This document shows, piece after piece, positions 17,942-26,402 of a stretch of 64,000 nt of DNA (position 1 is the first letter of the stretch; each line of letters begins with the position of its first letter). The notes beneath the pieces were generated by a model, which was not told where the DNA came from, searched no databases, and worked only from the letters and a program-made list of their open reading frames with translations. Both the position numbers and the translations under genes were made by a program. Source of the stretch: Levilactobacillus acidifarinae DSM 19394 = JCM 15949 (GTDB lineage Bacteria > Bacillota > Bacilli > Lactobacillales > Lactobacillaceae); contig NZ_AZDV01000023.1 in assembly GCF_001434835.1 (NCBI RefSeq), forward strand, positions 66,982-130,981, written 5' to 3'.

Positions 17942-19576
17942 ATGCGCAGATTACGTCAGATAATCATGACGGGTTTATCTGCCATGATTATGGGAATTAT
18001 CCCGTTAGCTATCCCAGTGGCGACACAGGCGGCCACTACCCCTACGGCTAATTGGGCAGTTGAAGTTAACGGTGGGGTGACCGGCCGGAATGCCGAAAAG
18101 TATCCGACCCAGTTGACTTGGAACGTTGGCTTTAACGCCATCGGGCAAAAGCTAGGCAACGTCAGCTTGGTCAACACGTTAAGTGCGGGACAAGCCTACG
18201 TCCCGGGGAGCGTCGTGGCAACGACCGGGACGTTTAACCCGGACGGCACGTTTAGTAGCGCGACCGGCCACGAGTTGACGCCGACGGTCACGTTAAACGG
18301 CAACATCACGTTAGGCCAGCAGGTCACGTTTGCCTTTAAGAACGTGACCACGCCCGTAACGGTGTACTACCAAGCGATACCAACGGTTAGTGGCTATACC
18401 GGGAATTGGCAGGATACGGCAGAAGTTGCTGGTCACGCCAACGCCAATCAAGTGACTTGGAATGGCTTGACCGACGATAACCCGATCACCACGAATTCGT
18501 CTAACACGGCCGGGTCGACTAGTTCGACGACAAATTCATCAAGTAGCCAAGCGACGACTGGCCAGTCAACGACGTCTTCGACGGCTACCAGTCATGCAAA
18601 TAGCACGGTAACCACGGGCGGTCACGCCACTGACGGTTCAGGCACCACTGATACGGAGGATGACAGTTCGTCCAGCGTGGTTTCGAATTCATCGAGTTCA
18701 CACGCCACGGATGGTGCGGGGACTAATGATACCGATAACGATAGTTCATCTAACGCAGTGGATAGTTCATCGAGTTCACACGCCACGGATGGCGCAGGGA
18801 CTAATGATACTGATAGCGACAGTTCATCTAACGCGGTGGATAGTTCATCGAGTAGTCACGCCACGGATGGTGCGGGCACTGGAACCGATAGCGACAGTTC
18901 GTCTAACGTGGTGGATAGCTCATCGAGTAGTCACCCAACGGACGATTCTTCGGTAGATTCTGAAGAATCCAGTAGTCAATCGAGTGACTCTAGTATGGCG
19001 AGTTCTTCTAGCTCAGCCAGTGTTTCTAGTTCGGTAACGTTGCCGAGTTCGTCGAGTAGTTCGTCGGCGAATCAATCAGCGACAACGCCGAGTGTGACGG
19101 TGCCGGGTGAAGCTTCGAGCTCATCGAGTACGGCGAACACTAACAGTAGCGCGGTTACCAGCCAGCCGGGGATGAGCTCCAGTAGCGTAATGCCAGGTTC
19201 AACGGTGGGACAATCCACAACGTCCGGGCAGAACATTACGGTGCCAGTTAATTCGGCAAGTTCAACACCGAATCCGTTATTGACCGGTGGGATGGCCGCA
19301 ACGACGACGCCAACGGTTAACGGTACTTCCGCTAACGGAACGTCTGAGTTGCCACAAGCCGAAACTCAACCGGTAATGGCCGGAACCCAACCGACCACGA
19401 CGATGCCAGCTACTTTGGCGAGTGAGTCGGCGGTTAACGCGGCCTTACCCGTCACGGCGACGGGGGCCCAACGGTTACCTCAAACGAACGAGCAGGCGGA
19501 TTATGCCGGCGTTATCTTTGGGGGATTGATGTTAATTGGGTTAGGCCTAGCATTCATCAGTCGTAAACAACCATGA
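17942..19576 (+). CDS. Ser/Asp-rich LPXTG-type cell wall anchored protein
   Basis: Surface protein of 544 residues. Residues 1-30 are a signal peptide. Residues 31-180 form a beta-rich domain of the kind found in bacterial adhesins. From about 185 to 410 the chain is dominated by Ser, Asp and Thr, with tandem units of about 25 residues around SSSHATDGAGTNDTD (bases 18680-18940), a stalk-like region. Thr/Pro-rich spacer follows. The sorting signal is LPQTNEQ at residue 512, then a hydrophobic helix and the basic tail SRKQP, so sortase A should link it to peptidoglycan. The ligand is unknown. The repeats are near-identical in DNA and may vary in number between strains. Confidence 0.88.
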   Translation: MRRLRQIIMTGLSAMIMGIIPLAIPVATQAATTPTANWAVEVNGGVTGRNAEKYPTQLTWNVGFNAIGQKLGNVSLVNTLSAGQAYVPGSVVATTGTFNPDGTFSSATGHELTPTVTLNGNITLGQQVTFAFKNVTTPVTVYYQAIPTVSGYTGNWQDTAEVAGHANANQVTWNGLTDDNPITTNSSNTAGSTSSTTNSSSSQATTGQSTTSSTATSHANSTVTTGGHATDGSGTTDTEDDSSSSVVSNSSSSHATDGAGTNDTDNDSSSNAVDSSSSSHATDGAGTNDTDSDSSSNAVDSSSSSHATDGAGTGTDSDSSSNVVDSSSSSHPTDDSSVDSEESSSQSSDSSMASSSSSASVSSSVTLPSSSSSSSANQSATTPSVTVPGEASSSSSTANTNSSAVTSQPGMSSSSVMPGSTVGQSTTSGQNITVPVNSASSTPNPLLTGGMAATTTPTVNGTSANGTSELPQAETQPVMAGTQPTTTMPATLASESAVNAALPVTATGAQRLPQTNEQADYAGVIFGGLMLIGLGLAFISRKQP

Positions 19577-19587
19577 TTTAGAAAAAT

Positions 19588-19620
19588 AAGCTGGATTGGC
19601 GATGTCAATCCGGCTTTTTT
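19588..19620 (+). terminator. Intrinsic terminator
   Basis: AAGCTGGATTG pairs with CAATCCGGCTT, seven-base loop, followed by a T run. Confidence 0.85.
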
Positions 19621-19743
19621 TTCGGGTTCATTAAGAAAACGGTTACCTAATGATCACGGGGGTTAAAACGTGAATAATGCTGAAATTTCCGGGGAGATGG
19701 TGTAAAATAACAAGGTAAAACTATGAAGAAAGAGGTCTAAATA

Positions 19744-20436
19744 ATGGCAAAATTAGTACTGATTCGCCACGGTCAAAGTGAATGGAACCTTGCAAACAAG
19801 TTCACCGGCTGGGTTGACGTTGACTTGAGTGAAAAGGGTGTTGAAGAAGCAAAGGCTGCTGGGAAGAAAGTTAAGGAAGCCGGCTTGGAATTCGACTACG
19901 CTTACACTTCTGTCCTCACGCGGGCCATCAAGACGTTACACTACGTTTTGGAAGAATCCGACCAACTTTGGATTCCAGAAACTAAGACGTGGCGTTTGAA
20001 CGAACGGCACTATGGCGCATTACAAGGCTTGAACAAGAAGGAAACCGCTGAAAAGTACGGTGACGACCAAGTCCACATCTGGCGTCGGTCCTACGATGTT
20101 TTGCCACCACTGCTGAGTGCTGATGACGAAGGTTCCGCCGTGAACGACCGTCGTTACGCTGACTTGGACCCTAACATCGTTCCTGGTGGGGAAAACTTGA
20201 AGGTTACCTTGGAACGGGTTATGCCATTCTGGGAAGACCAGATTGCTCCTAAGTTGCTGGATGGCAAGAACGTCATCATCGCAGCCCACGGTAACTCACT
20301 CCGGGCACTTTCCAAGTACATCGAACGGATTTCTGATGACGACATCATGAATCTTGAAATGGCTACTGGTGAACCAGTGGTTTACGACTTCGATGACAAG
20401 TTAAACATGACTAACAAGACTAAGTTGGGCAAGTAG
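19744..20436 (+). CDS. gpmA: 2,3-bisphosphoglycerate-dependent phosphoglycerate mutase
   Basis: Glycolytic enzyme of 230 residues that interconverts 3- and 2-phosphoglycerate. The phospho-histidine motif RHGQSEWN is at residues 8-15 and the second catalytic His lies in [10 protein letters not shown]. Length is full for the family. The ribosome site AAAGAGG precedes ATG 19744. The gene's 3' end is the shared element of the accessory region: bases from 20224 on reappear at 36683 and 41863, with recombination breakpoints at 20314-20330. Because of that, the last 40 or so codons of this intact gene may derive from a mobile element that restored the reading frame. Stress on function is not expected, since all residues are conserved. 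Confidence 0.97.
   Translation: MAKLVLIRHGQSEWNLANKFTGWVDVDLSEKGVEEAKAAGKKVKEAGLEFDYAYTSVLTRAIKTLHYVLEESDQLWIPETKTWRLNERHYGALQGLNKKETAEKYGDDQVHIWRRSYDVLPPLLSADDEGSAVNDRRYADLDPNIVPGGENLKVTLERVMPFWEDQIAPKLLDGKNVIIAAHGNSLRALSKYIERISDDDIMNLEMATGEPVVYDFDDKLNMTNKTKLGK
20314..20330 (+). repeat. Candidate attachment core within gpmA, copy A
   Basis: AAGTACATCGAACGGAT is shared by all three gpmA 3' copies. Left of it, copy A matches copy C (89 of 90 bases) and differs from B at about 12 positions. Right of it, copy A is identical to B over 175 bases and differs clearly from C. The switch of allele partner at this core is what crossover within an attachment site would leave. Confidence 0.65.
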
Positions 20437-20448
20437 TCCAAATTAGTT

Positions 20449-20483
20449 AAGGCCGATCCGGCTTAGGCAGGGTCGGCTTTTTC
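20449..20483 (+). terminator. gpmA terminator, copy A
   Basis: GCCGATCC and GGGTCGGC arms around a ten-base loop, then TTTTT. The same terminator follows both gpmA fragments (36908-36942 and 42090-42123). Confidence 0.85.
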
Positions 20484-20498
20484 GTGGGAAAAAATGAC

Positions 20499-20528
20499 AC
20501 CAGTGGTCACTAATTGGTCACTTCTGGT
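20499..20528. promoter_or_regulatory. Conserved 30-bp imperfect dyad, copy A
   Basis: ACCAG...CTGGT dyad containing two GGTCAC half-sites around TAATT. It lies upstream of the small-gene cassette in all three copies (also 37082-37111 and 42264-42293) with almost no change. This is more conservation than the flanks show and suggests a binding site. Confidence 0.5.
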
Positions 20529-20575
20529 CGTTCGATTTAGGTTGCTTGGGGCCGTTCGAAGGAGGACTTCTTTTG

Positions 20576-20794
20576 ATGTATGATGGTGACGAACTACTTG
20601 AAGCTAAGCGTCAGATTGACTCAACGTTGCATAAGATTCGGGAGGTTATTAAGACCTTTGAAGCTAAAGAGAATCCTAGTCGGTACAAGTCCCAACTGAC
20701 CCTGGCTAAGCGACGGTTGAAGGCATTTGGGATAGCTAATCAACTGATTGAGGATAAGCTATCTGAATTAGAGAGTGACCGTAGTGGACACTAA
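20576..20794 (+). CDS. Cassette gene 1, copy A: small helical protein
   Basis: Protein of 72 residues, largely helical and charged (LLEAKRQIDSTLHKIREV, then YKSQLTLAKRRLKAFGIAN). I do not recognise a family. ATG 20576 has GGAGGA nine bases upstream. It is the first gene of a three-gene cassette that follows the gpmA 3' end in three places (also 37158 and 42340), and it is intact in all three, with mostly silent or conservative differences. That is consistent with selection for function. Confidence 0.75.
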   Translation: MYDGDELLEAKRQIDSTLHKIREVIKTFEAKENPSRYKSQLTLAKRRLKAFGIANQLIEDKLSELESDRSGH

Positions 20795-20836
20795 ATGGGC
20801 ATTATCTGAACACAACTATAAGAGCAGAAAAGAGAT

Positions 20837-21100
20837 TTGAATTTGGCGACTAAAGAAGTTACGCAAGTTGAAATGATGAAGATTATCGCGTTGTTCCGTA
20901 AAGAGGGCTTCAAGGGAGAATATGAAGATTTCCAACGAGTCAGCGGTACGGATCGCGAGTTCTTCGTGGTCATGGCTAATGAACAAGGTGTGAAGGCCCT
21001 GTTTCGGGCTAGTCTGATGTTGAACGCCGTGCAGTTTCAGTATGTACTAGATGACAAGCATACGTTCGTCCAAGAGGGGCAGGACGCGGATGCCAGCTAA
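20837..21100 (+). CDS. Cassette gene 2, copy A: small protein of unknown function
   Basis: Protein of 87 residues with a helical N-terminus (QVEMMKIIALFRKEGFKG) and a compact mixed C-terminal half. Family not recognised. The start is TTG 20837 with a weak AAAAGAGA site; TTG 20843 is possible. It is conserved and intact in copies B (37419) and C (42591). Its last 11 bases overlap the start of cassette gene 3, indicating coupled translation. Confidence 0.72.
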   Translation: MNLATKEVTQVEMMKIIALFRKEGFKGEYEDFQRVSGTDREFFVVMANEQGVKALFRASLMLNAVQFQYVLDDKHTFVQEGQDADAS

Positions 21101-21350
21101 TCCAGAGCTGCTTGCGTCAATTAAGAACCAAGTTTGTTATACGGATTTAGTCTATCAGCGAGTTAATAAGAAGTTAAAGGTCGATTTTTCGCGGTCTGAG
21201 ATTGAAAAGCTAGTCCAGGATATCTTGAGTGATGATCAAACAACCGTTGAAAAGCAGGGAAAGAACTATTACGTTAGTGGTTTGGCTTATAGCACGAGAC
21301 TGACGATTAATTCTTTTAACTTCCGATTGATTGCGGCAGATCGTCTATAA
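21090..21350 (+). CDS. Cassette gene 3, copy A: DUF3781-like protein
   Basis: Protein of 86 residues resembling DUF3781: the N-terminal CYTDLVYQRVNKKL, a middle acidic helix, and the C-terminal GKNYYVSG and RLTINSFNFRLI segments fit that family as I know it. DUF3781 proteins are of unknown function. ATG 21090 overlaps cassette gene 2. This copy is full length. The copy at 37672 is cut 12 codons early by a TAG, and the copy at 42844 is frameshifted, so only copy A is expected to make the whole protein. Confidence 0.78.
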   Translation: MPANPELLASIKNQVCYTDLVYQRVNKKLKVDFSRSEIEKLVQDILSDDQTTVEKQGKNYYVSGLAYSTRLTINSFNFRLIAADRL

Positions 21351-21416
21351 TAAGGCAATGGGTAGTGAACAATGGTGGATTTCGTTTCAGACTCACTGAA
21401 TATGTGAATACCAAAT

Positions 21417-21455
21417 AGAGCATCCAAGCGATTAAGCCTGGATGCTCTACTTTTT
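21417..21455 (+). terminator. Terminator after cassette A
   Basis: GAGCATCCA pairs with TGGATGCTC, followed by a T run after three bases. Confidence 0.8.
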
Positions 21456-21764
21456 TACAATCACTTTAGTCACCCATACCCACTTACAAGGAAAGTGTCC
21501 AGTACAAGGGCTCTTGAGTAACTGATGTATTCGGATACTCTTAATTTGTAAGCGAGTAATTATTAGTGAGGTGTCTACAAATGAAATTATAGATAAAAGT
21601 AACTAGGTAATCTGGTCTTGCTGTCCCTACTTTTATGCGCACTCAGTCATCTATACCTACCTAGAAGAAAAGTATCTAATTACGGAGAAAAGGGCTCGTA
21701 TATTTACTTTTTGAAATGAACATTTAATGATAGAATTGCGTGTAAACGAAGGAGAAATACTTAG
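21456..21764. other. AT-rich gap with a diverged direct repeat
   Basis: No gene is supported. Two stretches, 21468-21513 and 21645-21695, look like diverged copies of one sequence (AGTCACCCATACCCACTTAC against AGTCATCTATACCTACCTAG, both ending AAGGGCTC). An EGG-type ribosome site GAAGGAGAAATAC precedes the next gene. Confidence 0.4.
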
Positions 21765-23240
21765 ATGAAAATGGCTACTAGCGGTGTGAGTTATGATAAT
21801 TGTGAAACTGTAACAACGAGTTTTAATGAAATAGCTAGGATTGTTCCGTATGTTTGGACAGATGGGTTTGAATATAATAAATTTCGTCCGAATATCACGC
21901 CTTTAAACCAAGTGTCCCAACTAAAAATGAAGCGGAATATCTTACAAAAAAGTCTTCGATTATTGAGTAAGACTACAACGTGGAGACGCTATAATAGTTT
22001 GTATCCGAATCAAGGACTAGATGGAAATGATGAACTAGATTTTAAAAAAGAATTTGATTTTTGGTACATGGATGTTGTGATATTAATAGTGGTTGCATCC
22101 ACATACCCAAAATGGAGTGGCAAATCTTCATTATTAGGGGCTGATAATCTAAAATATGGGAAGCGAACCTCTCGGCGGAAACTTGCTACAGGGTTTTATG
22201 ATAATTTGGATAATTGTACTGCAGAGAAAAAAGTAGTGGCGAATACTCCAATTAAGGAAGTTAATGATTTAACACTCAGACGGTTAAGAGCAAATTACGA
22301 ATTAAGTGACATCGAACTGGAGTGGCGTAATTTCTTTGATTTTCTATATGGATATTCTTCGGTTGATCATAAACGGTTTGACAAAAAAATAAATTTCTTT
22401 AGTTTAAGTGTAAATACCTATCCTCAGGTCGGTGTCGATAATATTATACGGATGTCAAAAGAGGAGGACAGAGTAAGTGTCCCGAATCCCTTTCTACAAT
22501 TTGTCTGGTTGGACAGTCTTTTTAATAAAGAAATAACTGAGGATACCATGAAAGATTTTGAAAGTTTACAGGGAGTGTTTAGCATTGAGAGTGAAGTTTC
22601 TCTTAAGCACACTCAAAATGTAAATGATTCTTCCAGTTTGTTGTTCCAGCTCGTTGCCATGCTGTATCCACAATCACAGGAAAAATTGAGGCGCAAGTTA
22701 GAGTTAGACTATAAGGACCATTCTAAGCGACTAGCACTGGAAAGCCCCCTTATGAGAAGTTACATTTGTATGTTACGCGGCGGTATATCCTCGGTTGATA
22801 TTGAGGCTAGGCCAAATTATCAGATTTCTTATGGTATGCTGAACACTTTGGCGCGGCCATTGGAAAATAAAGGCGGTGCTCTTGAACTAGCAAGGGTCAA
22901 CGATGACACTCTACGTAAATTAGTTAAGAGGCTAAGGGAGCTTCACAGATGTGCAGCAGGTAATAATGTACAAGATGTAGATAGCCTAAAATCTCTGAAG
23001 AATAAGTTCAGGGCAATAAACATTAACACGCGAAAATGGAGAAAGAAGTGGGGGGAAGTAGAAAAAAAGGGAATTCAAATATCGCTTGATTTGAGTAACC
23101 TACCTTCAGATGATGTCCAAATGATTCGGAAAATCGAATGTAATATAGAAGAAACACGTGATATTATATCAATGGGTCAGACGGGCTTCACTATCTGGTG
23201 GGAGGATTACGAGGTTGATTTAGCGACTTTACTCGATTGA
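21765..23240 (+). CDS. Large AT-rich gene of unknown function
   Basis: Protein of 491 residues with no motif I can assign. It is hydrophilic apart from one hydrophobic stretch (DVVILIVVASTYP, about residues 107-120) and is rich in Asn, Lys and Asp. GAAGGAG precedes ATG 21765. Base composition is much more AT-rich than gpmA or the replication module to the right, and codons such as AGA, AGG and ATA are frequent, signs of recent transfer. It stands alone between the cassette A terminator and a secreted-protein gene. Its position in cargo next to an element end would suit a defence or host-interaction gene, but nothing in the sequence proves that. Confidence 0.75.
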   Translation: MKMATSGVSYDNCETVTTSFNEIARIVPYVWTDGFEYNKFRPNITPLNQVSQLKMKRNILQKSLRLLSKTTTWRRYNSLYPNQGLDGNDELDFKKEFDFWYMDVVILIVVASTYPKWSGKSSLLGADNLKYGKRTSRRKLATGFYDNLDNCTAEKKVVANTPIKEVNDLTLRRLRANYELSDIELEWRNFFDFLYGYSSVDHKRFDKKINFFSLSVNTYPQVGVDNIIRMSKEEDRVSVPNPFLQFVWLDSLFNKEITEDTMKDFESLQGVFSIESEVSLKHTQNVNDSSSLLFQLVAMLYPQSQEKLRRKLELDYKDHSKRLALESPLMRSYICMLRGGISSVDIEARPNYQISYGMLNTLARPLENKGGALELARVNDDTLRKLVKRLRELHRCAAGNNVQDVDSLKSLKNKFRAININTRKWRKKWGEVEKKGIQISLDLSNLPSDDVQMIRKIECNIEETRDIISMGQTGFTIWWEDYEVDLATLLD

Positions 23241-23366
23241 TACAAGATGCTGGCTTAAGCCTGCGGGTTAACTATGACCAATCACACTTGGATTCAGTCA
23301 TAAGTAATCATTGATTGATTATATGATCCCATCAAGTATACTGAAACCAGTTAAGGAGGAGACATT

Positions 23367-24272
23367 ATGAAATTACATACTAGTCTGATTTTTGGACTCG
23401 CTTTAATAAGTGCGGGCTTAGTTTTCAGCTCAACGACAGTTGCAAACGCGGCATCAAGCAAAACAAAACTATACCGATCTCGCGTGGCGAAGTTAAATTG
23501 GAAGCACCCTTATGACAATGACACAATAACTGAAATGCAGATAGGATCAAAAACATTTAAAGGCCCTGACGACAATGGAAAATATTTAGTAGGACATACT
23601 GCTGGTAAGTACAAAGATAAATCTATTAAAGTCAATCCAAAAAAGATTAGAGGCCATTGGTATAACGGGGAAACGCTATGGCAAACAATAACCAAAACTA
23701 CTTGGAAAACCAGTAAGGCTAATAATAAATATCTTAAAGTACCAAAACAGATTGATTTCTCTAAGGTGTCGATGGGGTCACAAGACAATCCAGATGTTAT
23801 ATATACCTGGAATCACGGCCACAATAAATATGCAACTGAATACGGCGCAACTGTATACCATACATATGCAGGGATGTATGGGTGGTTTGGAAAATATGAT
23901 AACGTTGTGCCTTTCAAAGTTAAAACTGCTACAGGTAAAATCATTCCAGCTTTATTCACAGGGGTCGAATCAAAAGGAGCGATTCTATATCAAAAGCCTT
24001 ATAAGAACTTACCGACAAAACTAAGCATCATCCGATATTTTGATGATTTTGGAGAATGGACGGACTTAACAGAGCTCAACATCTCGTGTGGAAAAACTGT
24101 ATCTGTAAGCGCTATCAATAAAACAAATCAACTTTCTCATCCCAAGAAGGGTGACGGTGGCGTTACTTATATCACACTTCCTGGTGGCGGATCTCAAGCT
24201 TTGCAATATATGACAAAGGTCAAAGGAATAAAAGTACCGGCAGACTTTGCCCAAGCCTATAAAGACATGTAA
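23367..24272 (+). CDS. Secreted protein of unknown function
   Basis: Protein of 301 residues with a clear signal peptide (residues 1-30, ending VANAAS) and a mature part rich in Lys, Tyr and Gly with KxxRxxW-like patterns common in lactobacillus surface proteins. No anchor motif, so it is probably released or held by charge. AAGGAGGAG precedes ATG 23367. It is AT-rich like the gene before it. The family is not recognised. Confidence 0.78.
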   Translation: MKLHTSLIFGLALISAGLVFSSTTVANAASSKTKLYRSRVAKLNWKHPYDNDTITEMQIGSKTFKGPDDNGKYLVGHTAGKYKDKSIKVNPKKIRGHWYNGETLWQTITKTTWKTSKANNKYLKVPKQIDFSKVSMGSQDNPDVIYTWNHGHNKYATEYGATVYHTYAGMYGWFGKYDNVVPFKVKTATGKIIPALFTGVESKGAILYQKPYKNLPTKLSIIRYFDDFGEWTDLTELNISCGKTVSVSAINKTNQLSHPKKGDGGVTYITLPGGGSQALQYMTKVKGIKVPADFAQAYKDM

Positions 24273-24285
24273 TTAGAAATTCATT

Positions 24286-24318
24286 TAGAGAACTCGATAC
24301 TGAGTTCTCTTTTTTTAT
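24286..24318 (+). terminator. Intrinsic terminator
   Basis: AGAGAACTC and GAGTTCTCT arms with a six-base loop, followed by TTTTTTT. Confidence 0.9.
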
Positions 24319-24824
24319 TTAAATTTCATTTTTTTCAGAAAAATTAACACGTCATTTAACATGGCAAAGCACAAATGGCTTGGGAACACAATTATGAGTT
24401 CAAGCCCTAAGGCGCGTTGCGCGCCTAGTGAAACACTTGCTGCTGTCGGTACTACATCAGCATTGTCGTTTGGCGAAGAGCACAGCTAAGTTCGCTTATG
24501 AAACCACGCAGGTAAGCGTCCTGCAAATGAATCCATCGAATTGGAACGATGATTCAACTAATAGCCACTGGTAGGACAATTCAGGTACCACGTTCGGTAT
24601 TAATTACTTGGCTCAATCTTAGTATGTCTTTTTGTTGGGTCTGCAAAACTTAGTCAGTATTTAGAAGTCTGATTTCGGCTTATGATGTGTACATAGCTTG
24701 AGAGGCAGTAAAGCTAATCAAGTTTGCCAGGAGTTTCTGGTCAGCGCAAGGGAAGCCAGTCATGGGGCATCCAGCTTTCGATACCTAGGAAGGTCGAAAA
24801 TTACGAACACGGAGGTAAGTTACA
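24319..24824. other. Non-coding region with hairpins upstream of the replication genes
   Basis: All frames are broken, so I see no intact gene; a decayed upstream gene is possible. A GC-rich hairpin AGGCGCG-TTG-CGCGCCT lies at 24410-24426 in otherwise AT-rich DNA, and a second hairpin lies at 24528-24556 (TGAATCCATCG with CGATGATTCA). Lying just before a DNA polymerase gene, they could belong to a replication origin. GGAGG at 24810-24814 serves the next gene. Confidence 0.4.
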
Positions 24825-26027
24825 ATGTTACGAATCAAAAGCACCAACACAGTCACAGACGATGCAGGTCATACGTTCTCGTGGGACAGCATCTGCCACA
24901 TGCTTCTCTGGGTGGTACCCACGGTATTAAACCAACAGAGCTTGGGGCGGGCGAATGAATACTTTTCACAGTTCCCACTCTTTCAAATGTTATTCAAGCT
25001 AGAGTGTCAGGCACTCCCCGTGGTTCAACAGATGGAGCGAAATGGCTTGATCCTTAATAAATCGAGTTGGGAGAATGAAATCTCCTTCCATAAGAAGTCT
25101 GCTGATGGATACAAACACGTGCTTGACTCTGGGGCCTTACCCCTGGATCTTTACAAAGAATACCAGGAGGAGAGACGCCTGGTTCTGACGTTTGGTGATA
25201 AACTTTTTCGCCTTAGTCAAGCAATTCCAGGTTCTGCTGACAAGGTTAGAATTACTGGAAATTGGGAAATGTACGGCACGAATTCAGGACGATTCAACTG
25301 TCGACAGCTGCCCATGATGGCTCTACCAAAGTTGATGTGGGAAGACCTTTCCCCACTTGAAGATGGATACTCGTATTATTCAGCTGATTTGGCAAACTTT
25401 GAATTGCGTGTGGCAGCCGCATTGACTGGGTGTGGGGCAATGCAAGAGTTTTTTAAACGTGGGGTAGACGTTCACTCATACAACGGTGATATGTTCAACC
25501 AAGAGCTTCACTTGGATTTAGACCCACGGGACTGTCATAAATTAGGCAAAATTGTTGCCTTTACGTTGATGTACGGTGGCAGTGAACGCCGGGTATTAGA
25601 ATCCATCGAGGATTTAGTGGGTCATGAAATTGACTGGAATGGTCCTTGGCATGTTAAGCAACTATTTTTGAAGCAATATCCCGAGTTCGTGTCCTTGCTC
25701 ATGCCAAATGACTCACAGACGTTGCACACTCCTTTTGGCGATGCGCCTATTAATGTGGGCTTGAAAAAGACCCAAATGGTGAACTTGCCGGTGCAAATGT
25801 GTGGGGCAATCCTCTACAAGCAGTGTTTAGTTGCATGTTATGAGCAGGTTAAATCGGCAAAAATCCGCCTTGGGGTACACGACGAGTTGATTTTTGAAGT
25901 CAAGGATTCTGAGGCTAGCATTTTTGAACAAGAAGTGACCCAAGTAGTTGAGGCGACACTTAACCATGTTTGGCCTGCCCTTGAAACCGAAGGTATTTTG
26001 AACGTTACATTAAAAGGAGGATTTTAA
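24825..26027 (+). CDS. Family A DNA polymerase without exonuclease domain
   Basis: Template-directed DNA polymerase of 400 residues, related to phage and bacterial Pol I. The palm and fingers motifs are present: motif A SADLANFELRVAA (186-198, catalytic Asp 188), motif B region ending KLGKIVAFTLMYGG (239-252), and motif C VHDELIFEV (351-359, catalytic Asp 353). The N-terminal 3'-5' exonuclease domain of the usual 600-residue phage enzymes is absent; the first 45 residues look unrelated to the family. ATG 24825 has GGAGG ten bases upstream, so the short form may be genuine rather than a simple deletion. It heads a tight series with the next three genes, a replication module. Confidence 0.88.
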   Translation: MLRIKSTNTVTDDAGHTFSWDSICHMLLWVVPTVLNQQSLGRANEYFSQFPLFQMLFKLECQALPVVQQMERNGLILNKSSWENEISFHKKSADGYKHVLDSGALPLDLYKEYQEERRLVLTFGDKLFRLSQAIPGSADKVRITGNWEMYGTNSGRFNCRQLPMMALPKLMWEDLSPLEDGYSYYSADLANFELRVAAALTGCGAMQEFFKRGVDVHSYNGDMFNQELHLDLDPRDCHKLGKIVAFTLMYGGSERRVLESIEDLVGHEIDWNGPWHVKQLFLKQYPEFVSLLMPNDSQTLHTPFGDAPINVGLKKTQMVNLPVQMCGAILYKQCLVACYEQVKSAKIRLGVHDELIFEVKDSEASIFEQEVTQVVEATLNHVWPALETEGILNVTLKGGF

Positions 26028-26029
26028 TT

Positions 26030-26386
26030 ATGTCATTTGACCGTAGTAAAATTAAACGTTTTCAGTGGGGAGACGTCAACTGCAAAATCTTAAAGGCAGA
26101 CCCAGACGAGTTAGAAAGTACTGGAGATGAAACGCTTCGTCTGTTTGTAGAACTTACAGACCCCCGTGGGCTAACAAAAGTAGAAACAGTCAACTTGTTT
26201 GTTTCATATGATGCTGACTCGCCTTACGTATCACTCTTTGAGGCCGCTGGGGTTAGTGAGGAAAAAGACCTCGTGGGGTTTAATGGTCGAGTAAACGTCT
26301 ATCGTAACAAAAAGGGTTTCATTAACTTGCAAAATTTCCGAAAACTCGCAGCGGCACCAAGTTTACCTAACCCACAGAAGCCGTAA
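26030..26386 (+). CDS. Small protein in the replication operon
   Basis: Protein of 118 residues, beta-rich and acidic (ILKADPDELESTGDETLRLF, later GFNGRVNVYRNKKGFINLQN). Family not recognised with confidence. Its size, beta-rich pattern and place between a polymerase and a helicase would fit a single-stranded-DNA-binding or accessory protein; that is inference from context. ATG 26030 lies three bases after the polymerase stop, with AAAGGAGG just upstream, so translation is coupled. Confidence 0.72.
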   Translation: MSFDRSKIKRFQWGDVNCKILKADPDELESTGDETLRLFVELTDPRGLTKVETVNLFVSYDADSPYVSLFEAAGVSEEKDLVGFNGRVNVYRNKKGFINLQNFRKLAAAPSLPNPQKP

Positions 26387-26402
26387 AAGGAGGAGACAAA
26401 CG

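Noticed and set aside
20576-21350. Calling the cassette a toxin-antitoxin system
   Set aside because: No toxin or antitoxin family is recognisable; overlap and copy decay are suggestive but not enough.
21456-21764. A small RNA or toxin gene in the degenerate direct repeats
   Set aside because: The two copies are too diverged and no promoter or hairpin is evident; noted only as a repeat.
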